Under the pieces are notes generated by a model that had not been told where the DNA came from, searched no databases, and saw only the letters and a program-made list of their open reading frames with translations. This document shows, in pieces, positions 6,746-12,400 of a stretch of 12,400 bases of DNA. Source of the stretch: Rikenellaceae bacterium (lineage in GTDB: Bacteria > Bacteroidota > Bacteroidia > Bacteroidales > UBA932); assembly GCA_900769735.1 (NCBI GenBank), contig CAAGHY010000051.1:1-12400 (forward strand). The letters run 5' to 3'. The stretch's first letter is position 1. Every line of letters begins with the position of its first letter. A program made the translations under genes and the position numbers.

Positions 6746-8089
6746 ATGTCAAATAACGCATTAATGGCAGTGTCTCCAATTGACGGCAGATACCGCAAAC
6801 AAGTTGAAGATTTGAGTCTGTACTTTTCTGAGTACGCTCTTATAAAATACAGGGTCAGGGTTGAAATTGAGTATTTCATTGCCCTTTGTGAGCTTCCTTT
6901 GGAGCAGCTCAAGAGCTTTGACCAGGCAAACTTTGAGGCTTTGAGAAACATCTACAGAAATTTCACCACAGAGGATGCGCAGAAGGTTAAGGATATTGAG
7001 AAGGTTACCAACCACGATGTTAAGGCAGTTGAGTACTTCATCAAAGACGAGTTCAAGAAACTTGGCATTGAGAAATACGGTGAGTTTGTGCACTTTGGCC
7101 TTACCTCTCAGGATATCAACAACACTTCAGTTCCATTGAGCCTTCTTGAGGGTATCAGAGATGCATATATGCCTGCATTGAATGAGGTTATTGCAATTCT
7201 TGAGGATTTCTCAAAAGAGTGGGAGAATGTTCCAATGCTTGCCCATACCCACGGCCAGCCTGCTTCCCCTACCCGTTTGGGCAAAGAGATCTATGTATTT
7301 GTAGCACGTCTCAAAGAGCAGTTGCGCCTTTTGGAGCAGGTTCCTTACTCTGCAAAATTTGGTGGTGCAACAGGTAACTTCAATGCACACAACTTTGCAT
7401 ACCCTGGCATTGACTGGAACAAATTTGCAGCTTCATTTGTAGAGGGCAAGCTTGGACTTAAACGTTCATACCCTACCACCCAGATTGAGCACTATGACAA
7501 TCTTGCTGCCCTTTTCCACAATCTTGAGAGAATCAACACTATCCTTATTGACCTTGCAAGGGATATGTGGACATATATTTCAATGGAGTATTTCCGCCAG
7601 AAAGTTAAAGCAGGTGAGGTAGGCTCTTCAGCAATGCCTCACAAGGTTAATCCAATTGACTTTGAGAATGCAGAGGGTAACTTTGGTATAGCTAACGCAA
7701 TCTATGCACACCTTGCATCAAAACTTCCTGTTTCAAGACTTCAGAGAGACCTTACAGACTCTACAGTTCTCAGAAATGTAGGTGTTCCGTTGGCTCACTC
7801 AATCATCTCCCTAAGATCATTGAAGAAAGGTCTTGGCAAGCTTATCCTTAACGAGGCTGCCCTTGACCGTGACCTTGAGGCAAACTGGGCTGTTGTTGCC
7901 GAGGGTATCCAGACCGTGCTTCGCCGCGAGGGTTATCCTAACCCTTACGAGGCCCTTAAGGCCCTTACCCGCGGTAATGCAGGCATCACCAAAGAGAGCA
8001 TCCAGGAGTTTGTTAAAGAGTTGAACGTAAGTGACTCGGTAAAACAGGAGATTCTGGTAATCACTCCTCAGAATTACGTTGGAAAATAA
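6746..8089 (+). CDS. purB: Adenylosuccinate lyase
   Basis: PurB removes fumarate from SAICAR and from adenylosuccinate, so it acts in both the IMP pathway and the AMP branch in the cytosol, as a homotetramer. The N terminus (MAVSPIDGRYR) is that of the E. coli-type, roughly 450-residue subgroup, and the length of 447 agrees. HTHGQPASPT (from residue 167) carries the catalytic His region. GSSAMPHKVNPIDFEN (from residue 293) is the family signature on the flexible loop with the catalytic Ser. FGLTSQDINNT is the conserved substrate-binding stretch. ATG 6746 follows a good -7 box and gives the usual short N terminus. The gene appears to be its own transcription unit, bounded by the divergent amidase gene and the long hairpin beginning two bases after the stop. 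Confidence 0.97.
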   Translation: MSNNALMAVSPIDGRYRKQVEDLSLYFSEYALIKYRVRVEIEYFIALCELPLEQLKSFDQANFEALRNIYRNFTTEDAQKVKDIEKVTNHDVKAVEYFIKDEFKKLGIEKYGEFVHFGLTSQDINNTSVPLSLLEGIRDAYMPALNEVIAILEDFSKEWENVPMLAHTHGQPASPTRLGKEIYVFVARLKEQLRLLEQVPYSAKFGGATGNFNAHNFAYPGIDWNKFAASFVEGKLGLKRSYPTTQIEHYDNLAALFHNLERINTILIDLARDMWTYISMEYFRQKVKAGEVGSSAMPHKVNPIDFENAEGNFGIANAIYAHLASKLPVSRLQRDLTDSTVLRNVGVPLAHSIISLRSLKKGLGKLILNEAALDRDLEANWAVVAEGIQTVLRREGYPNPYEALKALTRGNAGITKESIQEFVKELNVSDSVKQEILVITPQNYVGK

Positions 8090-8090
8090 C

Positions 8091-8209
8091 AAAATGTTTT
8101 AAAGGCGGATTTTCTGCGTTACACTTAATATGCAAATCCTCATTTACCCAAGTAAACTCCGGGTTGCATATTTTCGTGTGCCTTGAAAATCCGCCTTTAA
8201 ATTCATTTT
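8091..8209. repeat. Long imperfect inverted repeat (hairpin) between purB and the M64 gene
   Basis: The whole 119-base segment folds back on itself. From outside in, AAAATG (8091-8096) pairs with CATTTT (8204-8209). TTTAAAGGCGGATTTTC (8098-8114) pairs perfectly over 17 bp with 8185-8201. ACAC (8121-8124) pairs with GTGT (8176-8179), AATATGCAA (8127-8135) with TTGCATATT (8164-8172), and TTTAC (8143-8147) with GTAAA (8152-8156) around a CCAA loop. The paired blocks total about 41 bp, separated by small internal loops. There is no strong T tract on the exit side, so it is not a classic terminator. It could be a miniature inverted-repeat element, a repeat family, or an RNA fold protecting the purB mRNA end. 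AAAATAA flanks both sides (8083-8089, 8213-8219), but the region is AT-rich. Confidence 0.85.
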
Positions 8210-8225
8210 GTAAAAATAAATTTGT

Positions 8226-9512
8226 ATGAAGAAACTATTCTCACTTTGTGCAGCATTGATCGTCTGCATCAGCGCATTTGCACAGCAACCAAAATATGAT
8301 GAGTATTTTACTCCCGACAGATTGAGGGTTGACCTCACTTTTGCCGGAGATGCCTCATACCAGAAAATTTTCCTTGAAGGGATGGTGAAAGAGTGTGCCT
8401 GGAGCGGCTCAAAAACCAATCTTGTTGATCCTTTCAAATATGGAGAGTACTATATGGAGGTACAGACTCCTGATGGAAAGGTAATCTACTCAAAGGGATT
8501 CAACACCCTGTTCCAGGAGTGGAGGACCACAGCCGAGGCACAGACAACACCTCAGGCATTCAACAGTTCATATACAATCCCGTTCCCTAAGAACAAGGTT
8601 GTACTTAAAGTTTATGAAAGGGTTAAGGCTACAGGTCTGCACAATGAGATCTTCTCAATTGGAATTGATCCTGCAGACAAACTTATAAGCCGTGAGGTGG
8701 CAAATGACTACAAGGTTACACAAATTATCTATAACGGTGACCCTGCAACCAAAGTAGACCTTCTTTTCATTGCTGAAGGCTATACAGCAGAGGAGATGGA
8801 GAAATTCAGACAGGATGCAAAACGTTTTGCAGATTATATGTTCACTATGGCCCCTTACAACAAACATAAGGGGGACTTCAACATTTGGGCTGTAGAGTCT
8901 GTATCTGAAGAGAGCGGCACAGACATTCCTCACGAGGATGTTTGGAAAAAGACCGTTGCAAACTCAAATTTCTACACCTTCCGCAGCGACCGCTACCTTA
9001 CTGCACAGAACCAGAAAACCGTTTGCCAGATAGCTTCGGCTGCACCTTATGATGCCCTTTATGTCATTGTGAACAACCCTAAATACGGCGGTGGCGGCAT
9101 CTACAATTTCTACGGTTTGAGCGCAAGCGACTGCCGTTTTGCAGAAGAGGTATTCATCCACGAGTTCGGTCACAGTTTTGCCGGTTTGGGTGATGAGTAT
9201 TATGATTCAAGCACATCATACGAGGAATTCTACAACATAAAGATTGAGCCTTGGGAGCCCAACATCACCACATTGGTGAATTTTGAGGCAAAATGGAAAG
9301 ATATGCTCCCTGCCAATGCTGCAATTCCGTCTGCCCCTCTTGAGAACAGAAGGGACAACACTACCCTTGGCGTTTATGAGGGTGGCGGATATATGGCAAA
9401 AGGGATTTACCGTCCTGTGATGGACTGCCGTATGAAGACAAACCAGGCGGCTGCCTTCTGTCCTGTATGCCAGAGGGCCATTGAGAAGATGATTGAATAT
9501 TACTGCAAGTAA
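8226..9512 (+). CDS. M64-family zinc metallopeptidase, exported
   Basis: This is a predicted secreted or periplasmic zinc endopeptidase of the M64 family, named after the Clostridium ramosum IgA protease; the substrate here is unknown. Residues 1-19 form a Sec signal (MKKLFSLCAALIVCISAFA, with probable cleavage before QQ). Residues about 20-160 are the beta-rich N-terminal M64 domain. The catalytic domain starts near VDLLFIAEGYTAEEM (177-191) and contains HEFGHSFAGLGDEY (312-325). His312 and His316 are zinc ligands, Glu313 is the base, and Asp323 may be a third ligand, as in HExxHxxGxxD-type enzymes. PVMDCRMK (397-404) resembles a Met-turn. Cys401, Cys412 and Cys415 (FCPVC) cluster near the C terminus. 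The ATG is fixed by the signal peptide. A -7-like TAAATTTG (8217-8224) abuts the ATG, too close to serve this start. Confidence 0.9.
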   Translation: MKKLFSLCAALIVCISAFAQQPKYDEYFTPDRLRVDLTFAGDASYQKIFLEGMVKECAWSGSKTNLVDPFKYGEYYMEVQTPDGKVIYSKGFNTLFQEWRTTAEAQTTPQAFNSSYTIPFPKNKVVLKVYERVKATGLHNEIFSIGIDPADKLISREVANDYKVTQIIYNGDPATKVDLLFIAEGYTAEEMEKFRQDAKRFADYMFTMAPYNKHKGDFNIWAVESVSEESGTDIPHEDVWKKTVANSNFYTFRSDRYLTAQNQKTVCQIASAAPYDALYVIVNNPKYGGGGIYNFYGLSASDCRFAEEVFIHEFGHSFAGLGDEYYDSSTSYEEFYNIKIEPWEPNITTLVNFEAKWKDMLPANAAIPSAPLENRRDNTTLGVYEGGGYMAKGIYRPVMDCRMKTNQAAAFCPVCQRAIEKMIEYYCK

Positions 9513-9525
9513 AACAGGAAATAAT

Positions 9526-9538
9526 TGTCGGGAAGAGA
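9526..9538 (+). repeat. Copy of a short dispersed word (TGTCGGGAAGAGA) at a gene start
   Basis: This 13-base word ends on the first base of the ATG of the HAD gene, in the 25-base gap after the M64 gene. The same 13 bases occur at 1546-1558 in folP. GTCGGGAAGAGA occurs on the minus strand at 6121-6132 in the amidase gene. The purine run GGGAAGAG touches the start codon, too close for a normal ribosome-binding site. Confidence 0.35.
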
Positions 9539-10320
9539 TGCAGAAGAAGAGGTACAGATGGTTTTTGTTTGATCTGGACAGGACACTTTGGGATTTTGAC
9601 AGAAATGCCAAGAGTGCCCTCTTCAAACTTGTTGATTCCCAGAAATTGCCACAACTTTTTGGTGTAACTTCAAAGGAGGAGTTTTTCCAGAGATATGAGG
9701 TTATAAACCAGGGGTTGTGGAGGCAGTATGAGCGGGGTGAGATCCTTAAAGAGGAGCTCCGCTGCAACCGTTTTGAATTTACTCTTAAAGATATTCTGGA
9801 GAGTGCTCCGCAAAATTCCCTTCCGGGGCACTCCTTTTCACCTGAACAGCTGCATCAGTTTGCCCTTGATTTTGGGGAGAAGTATCTGGAGTTCATGTCT
9901 ATGGAAACAGACCTGATTCCCGGAGCTGAGGAAGTGCTGCAATATGTGAAATCCATTGGGGGAAAGGTTGCAATAATCTCCAACGGATTCAAGGGGGTTC
10001 AGTACCGCAAGATGAACACTACCTGCATCCATAAGTATGTGGATGCCGTGGTGGTTTCAGAGGAGGTTGGGGCAATGAAACCCAACCCGCTGATTTTCCG
10101 CAAGGCTCTGGAGGCCGTTTGCGGGGAAGAATATTATAAAAATGCTCCATCCAAGGCAATGGATGAGGCCATTATGGTTGGTGATGATTTTACCAATGAT
10201 ATTGAAGGAGCCAGGATTTTTGGAATTGACCAGTTCTATTACAATCCGTACAACAGGGCTTGTGACGGCGGTTCAACCTACTCAAGCAACAACTTGAGGG
10301 ATCTGATGAAATATATCTGA
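9538..10320 (+). CDS. HAD-family phosphatase, YjjG-like (probable nucleotidase)
   Basis: This is a cytosolic haloacid dehalogenase-superfamily hydrolase with all four motifs. Motif I is FDLDRTLWDFD (11-21, nucleophile Asp12 and acid/base Asp14), and motif II is the ISNGF strand. Motif III is the Lys in GAMKPNP and motif IV is GDDFTNDIEGA with its acidic Mg ligands. An alpha-helical cap sits between motifs I and II, as in subfamily I. The DLDxTLWDF opening is typical of the YjjG-like group, which removes phosphate from non-canonical pyrimidine nucleotides; that substrate is inference. I chose ATG 9538 (260 residues) over the upstream in-frame ATG 9493. The latter would overlap the M64 gene and add 15 residues unlike the family before the first beta strand. 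The gene lies 25 bases after M64 and probably shares its transcript. Confidence 0.87.
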   Translation: MQKKRYRWFLFDLDRTLWDFDRNAKSALFKLVDSQKLPQLFGVTSKEEFFQRYEVINQGLWRQYERGEILKEELRCNRFEFTLKDILESAPQNSLPGHSFSPEQLHQFALDFGEKYLEFMSMETDLIPGAEEVLQYVKSIGGKVAIISNGFKGVQYRKMNTTCIHKYVDAVVVSEEVGAMKPNPLIFRKALEAVCGEEYYKNAPSKAMDEAIMVGDDFTNDIEGARIFGIDQFYYNPYNRACDGGSTYSSNNLRDLMKYI

Positions 10321-10324
10321 CAAA

Positions 10325-10651
10325 CTATTCCACCACTACAAAAACCTCTTCATCCGGTTCGTGGAAAAGGTATTGTTCCCTGGCAAACTTTTCAAGACTG
10401 TCCTTGTTTGATTCAAGCTCCTTAAGCTTTTCATCTGTAAGTTTGATTGCTTCCTTGAAATACTCTTTCTGGCGTTCCTGGGAAGAGACAGTCTTCATAT
10501 CCCTAAGCCATACAAAAATATTGCTTGTATCTATGAACAGAATCCATACAAAGAAGAAAACAGTTACAATGAAATACTTGTTTCTGGCAACTTTGAATGT
10601 CTTTGATTCAGAGATAGTGTTTTTGATGTTTTGAATGACTTTTTTTGCCAT
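10325..10651 (-). CDS. Septum formation initiator family protein (DivIC/FtsB-like)
   Basis: This is a small bitopic division protein. By family knowledge it would work with FtsL- and FtsQ/DivIB-like partners to activate septal peptidoglycan synthesis. The 108 residues show a basic cytoplasmic N terminus, one membrane helix (about 26-42, FIVTVFFFVWILFI) and a periplasmic heptad-rich segment (about 53-90) fit for a coiled coil. The conserved tail FAREQYLFHEPDEEVFVVVE (89-108) is the hallmark of Bacteroidota members, with the Arg-Glu-x-Tyr and the acidic Asp/Glu-Val ending. ATG at 10651 gives the expected short N terminus and follows an exact -7 box. The gene ends four bases from the convergent HAD gene and is divergent from the nucleotidyltransferase. 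Telling DivIC from FtsB needs comparison, so no symbol is given. Confidence 0.88.
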   Translation of the reverse strand: MAKKVIQNIKNTISESKTFKVARNKYFIVTVFFFVWILFIDTSNIFVWLRDMKTVSSQERQKEYFKEAIKLTDEKLKELESNKDSLEKFAREQYLFHEPDEEVFVVVE

Positions 10652-10680
10652 ATTTTTATTAATTTAGCGGAATATTAACG

Positions 10681-10688
10681 CAAAAGTA
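10681..10688 (-). promoter_or_regulatory. Bacteroidota -7 box for the DivIC-like gene
   Basis: On the minus strand the sequence reads TACTTTTG, an exact TAnnTTTG match, followed by CG. The predicted start near 10674 leaves a leader of about 23 bases before the ATG at 10651. The matching -33 element would fall at about 10708-10711, inside the start of the divergent nucleotidyltransferase gene. I see no clear TTTG there. Confidence 0.55.
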
Positions 10689-10698
10689 GCAATAAAAT

Positions 10699-11604
10699 AT
10701 GAAACCTACATTAATAATTTTGGCAGCCGGAATGGGAAGCAGATATGGCGGTTTGAAACAGTTGGACGGCGTAGGACCAAATGGAGAGACAATTCTTGAC
10801 TATTCAGTATATGATGCAATAAGAGGTGGTTTTGGAAAGGTTGTTTTTGTTGTGAGGAAAAACTTCAGAAAAGAGTTTGAGGAGAAAATTGCAAAGAAAT
10901 ACAATAACCATATTGAGGTGGCATTTGTAGAGCAGGAGCTTGACAAACTGCCTTACGGGTTCACCTTGCAGCCAGGCCGTGAGAAACCTTGGGGAACAGG
11001 TCACGCAATGCTTATGGCAGCGGATGTTGTAAATACTCCGGCTGCAGTCATCAATGCGGATGATTTCTACGGACAGGAGTCATTCAAGGTTCTTGGAGAG
11101 TTCCTTGCAGCCAATGCCGAATCTAAAGGAAAATACTGTATGGTTGGCTTCTTCCTTAACAAGACATTGTCTGAAAACGGAGAGGTATCAAGAGGTATCT
11201 GCACAACAAATTCTGAGAATTACCTTACTACAGTGGAGGAGCACCACAAAATTACTGCGAAAGACGGTCAGATTACCGGTATAGGAATGGACGGCAACGT
11301 GCACAACCTGCCTCAGGATGCGTATGCTTCAATGAATATGTGGGGATTCACACCAGACATTTTCCCTCACACTGAAAAACTCTTCAAGGCATTCCTTAAA
11401 AAGAATGAGCACGAGCCTAAGAAAGAGTTCTATATCCCGTATGTAGTGAACGATGCTATTGAAACTAAAAAATGTACTGTTAAAGTGCTTTCCACTCCCG
11501 ACAAATGGTTTGGTGTCACTTTCCAGGAAGACCGTCCTACAGTTGTGGAAAAATTGAAAAATATGACAGAGGCAGGATTGTATCCTTCACCTCTTTTCAA
11601 ATAA
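10699..11604 (+). CDS. Sugar-phosphate nucleotidyltransferase-like protein
   Basis: This is a cytosolic GT-A-fold NTP transferase, the family that makes NDP-sugars or related activated small molecules from NTP and a phosphate ester. The nucleotide-binding signature LAAGMGSRYGGLKQ is at residues 8-21, with ILDYSVYDA (32-40) following. GREKPWGTGHAM (93-104) is the second substrate-binding loop and NADDFYG (119-125) holds the metal-binding Asp. The closing part (WFGVTFQEDRP, then AGLYPSPLF) is typical of this 300-residue Bacteroidota group. The real substrate is unknown; glucose-1-phosphate-like or choline-phosphate-like substrates are both possible. ATG 10699 directly precedes the first beta strand. 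A weak -7-like box (TAATTTAG, 10660-10667) may drive it. The CPBP gene starts three bases after its stop, so the two are likely translated from one mRNA. Confidence 0.85.
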   Translation: MKPTLIILAAGMGSRYGGLKQLDGVGPNGETILDYSVYDAIRGGFGKVVFVVRKNFRKEFEEKIAKKYNNHIEVAFVEQELDKLPYGFTLQPGREKPWGTGHAMLMAADVVNTPAAVINADDFYGQESFKVLGEFLAANAESKGKYCMVGFFLNKTLSENGEVSRGICTTNSENYLTTVEEHHKITAKDGQITGIGMDGNVHNLPQDAYASMNMWGFTPDIFPHTEKLFKAFLKKNEHEPKKEFYIPYVVNDAIETKKCTVKVLSTPDKWFGVTFQEDRPTVVEKLKNMTEAGLYPSPLFK

Positions 11605-11607
11605 AGG

Positions 11608-12400
11608 ATGAAAAAAAGTCTCAAGTATCTTTTACCCAGCTTGCCACAATGCTGGGTAATTGTTTTTTTTCTCATTGCCGTTGGTGGAATGGGAGTTGGA
11701 ACAGTGGTATCAATGGTATGTATGGCTTTGGGATACGATATGTCGTCCCTCAATCCCCTTATATCATATCTGTTGCCAATGATTCCTGCAGTTGCATATA
11801 TTTTCCTGTGCAAAAGGGAGTCATATGAAGCGGTGCCTCTTGAGAATGCAAATTTCGGCAAAGCTGGCGCAATTGCCGTATATCCAATGTTGGCAATTGC
11901 AATTTTGGCCCTAAGTTTTGTAACTGAACCTTTATCCAGCTGGCTGCCAATGCCCCAATCCATCAAGGATATCTTTGAGAAGATCCTCAACGATTCATTC
12001 TGGGCCTTCATTACCACTGTAATTGCAGCTCCCGTTATGGAGGAATTTCTTCTCAGAGGAATAATTGAGAGGGGACTGCTCAAACATACAACACCAATGC
12101 GTGCCATTTTATGGAGTGCATTCTTTTTTGCTGTAATACACCTTAATCCCTGGCAGGCCATAGGGGCATTCATTGCCGGTGCATTCATAGGTTGGGTATA
12201 TTGGAGAACCCATTCCCTGATTGCCTGTATCTTCATACACGCTGTAAACAACGGCACAGCATACTTCCTGCAGCTGTGCAACCCGCATTTACCTGCCGAC
12301 AGCACCTATAAAGATTTTCTGAATCAGTACTCAGATAACCTTTACTACGCAGTTTTTGTTATATTTGCAGTTTCATTGGCACTTATCTTGCATTTCCTGA
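11608..12400 (+). CDS. CPBP-family intramembrane metalloprotease (3' end outside window)
   Basis: The frame is open from ATG 11608 to the window edge (264 codons, no stop), so this is a partial gene that a search for closed ORFs would miss. It encodes a polytopic membrane protein of the CPBP (CAAX protease and bacteriocin-processing) family. The motifs are the EExxxR box in PVMEEFLLRG (Glu145, Glu146, Arg150), the FxxxH box in FAVIHLNPWQAIGAF (His178) and the HxxxN box in HAVNN (His211, Asn215). These are the glutamate/histidine residues proposed to form the intramembrane active site. Hydrophobic stretches lie at about 16-36, 51-68, 86-104, 166-199, 203-212 and 246-264. Its role is unknown; known relatives process prenylated proteins, act in bacteriocin immunity or cut membrane proteins. 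It begins three bases after the nucleotidyltransferase stop, which suggests coupled translation. Confidence 0.88.
   Translation, partial: MKKSLKYLLPSLPQCWVIVFFLIAVGGMGVGTVVSMVCMALGYDMSSLNPLISYLLPMIPAVAYIFLCKRESYEAVPLENANFGKAGAIAVYPMLAIAILALSFVTEPLSSWLPMPQSIKDIFEKILNDSFWAFITTVIAAPVMEEFLLRGIIERGLLKHTTPMRAILWSAFFFAVIHLNPWQAIGAFIAGAFIGWVYWRTHSLIACIFIHAVNNGTAYFLQLCNPHLPADSTYKDFLNQYSDNLYYAVFVIFAVSLALILHFL

Noticed and set aside
8217..8224. Exact -7 box TAAATTTG just before the M64 ATG
   Set aside because: Its predicted start site (about 8230) lies inside the coding region, and the signal peptide fixes the ATG at 8226. The surrounding sequence is AT-rich, so it is probably a chance match.
9493..9537. 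Upstream ATG 9493 as the start of the HAD gene
   Set aside because: It would overlap the M64 coding region by 20 bases and add 15 residues before the first beta strand that do not look like the family. ATG 9538 gives a normal N terminus.
9216..9767. Minus-strand open frame of 183 codons opposite the M64/HAD junction
   Set aside because: It overlaps the motif-bearing ends of two plus-strand genes and its translation looks like random coding shadow (Ser- and Leu-rich, no motif).
11430..12305. Long minus-strand open frame of 291 codons
   Set aside because: It is the shadow of the nucleotidyltransferase end and the CPBP gene, which carry clear family motifs on the plus strand. Its translation shows no recognisable domain.

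Overview
The window looks like a chromosomal housekeeping region of a Bacteroidales-type bacterium (phylum Bacteroidota). The evidence is exact or near-exact copies of the phylum's -7 promoter box (TAnnTTTG) before several genes, AT-rich start regions with no good Shine-Dalgarno sequences, and gene families typical of the group: a MauE/DoxX-like membrane protein with a C-terminal soluble domain, an M64 peptidase, a YjjG-like HAD phosphatase next to a DivIC-type protein, and a secreted choloylglycine-hydrolase-family enzyme. That enzyme and the M64 peptidase would fit a gut organism, but this is inference. The genus cannot be told from sequence alone.

Layout. 1-1092 is the 3' part of infB (IF-2), closed by a clear intrinsic terminator. 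1257-5487 is a same-strand run: folP (dihydropteroate synthase), tmk (dTMP kinase), a MauE/DoxX-like membrane protein, and an alkaline phosphatase lipoprotein. It ends at a bidirectional terminator shared with the convergent choloylglycine-hydrolase-family gene (5565-6644, minus strand). Divergent from that gene, purB (6746-8089) has its own promoter box and is followed by a long imperfect hairpin (8091-8209). An M64 metallopeptidase and a HAD nucleotidase-like gene follow (8226-10320). The HAD gene meets the minus-strand divIC/ftsB-like gene (10325-10651) tail to tail with four bases between them. Divergent from divIC, a sugar-nucleotidyltransferase-like gene (10699-11604) is closely followed by a CPBP intramembrane protease (11608 to the window edge, open at the 3' end).

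How the genes fit together. Several serve nucleotide and C1 metabolism: folP makes the folate precursor, tmk makes dTDP, purB acts twice in purine synthesis, and the HAD protein resembles nucleotide-cleaning phosphatases. Four products carry export signals or act in the envelope (MauE/DoxX-like protein, phosphatase, C59-type amidase, M64 peptidase). DivIC and the CPBP protease are also membrane proteins.

No rRNA, tRNA, CRISPR array, transposase or phage gene is visible, and no gene-free stretch exceeds 300 bases; the longest is 164 bases, at 1093-1256. I found no defence locus or other clearly new multi-gene system. The items most worth a second look are the purB-M64 hairpin, a short word (GTCGGGAAGA) present four times, the unusual active-site loop of the DHPS, and the cysteine-lacking C-terminal domain of the MauE/DoxX-like protein.
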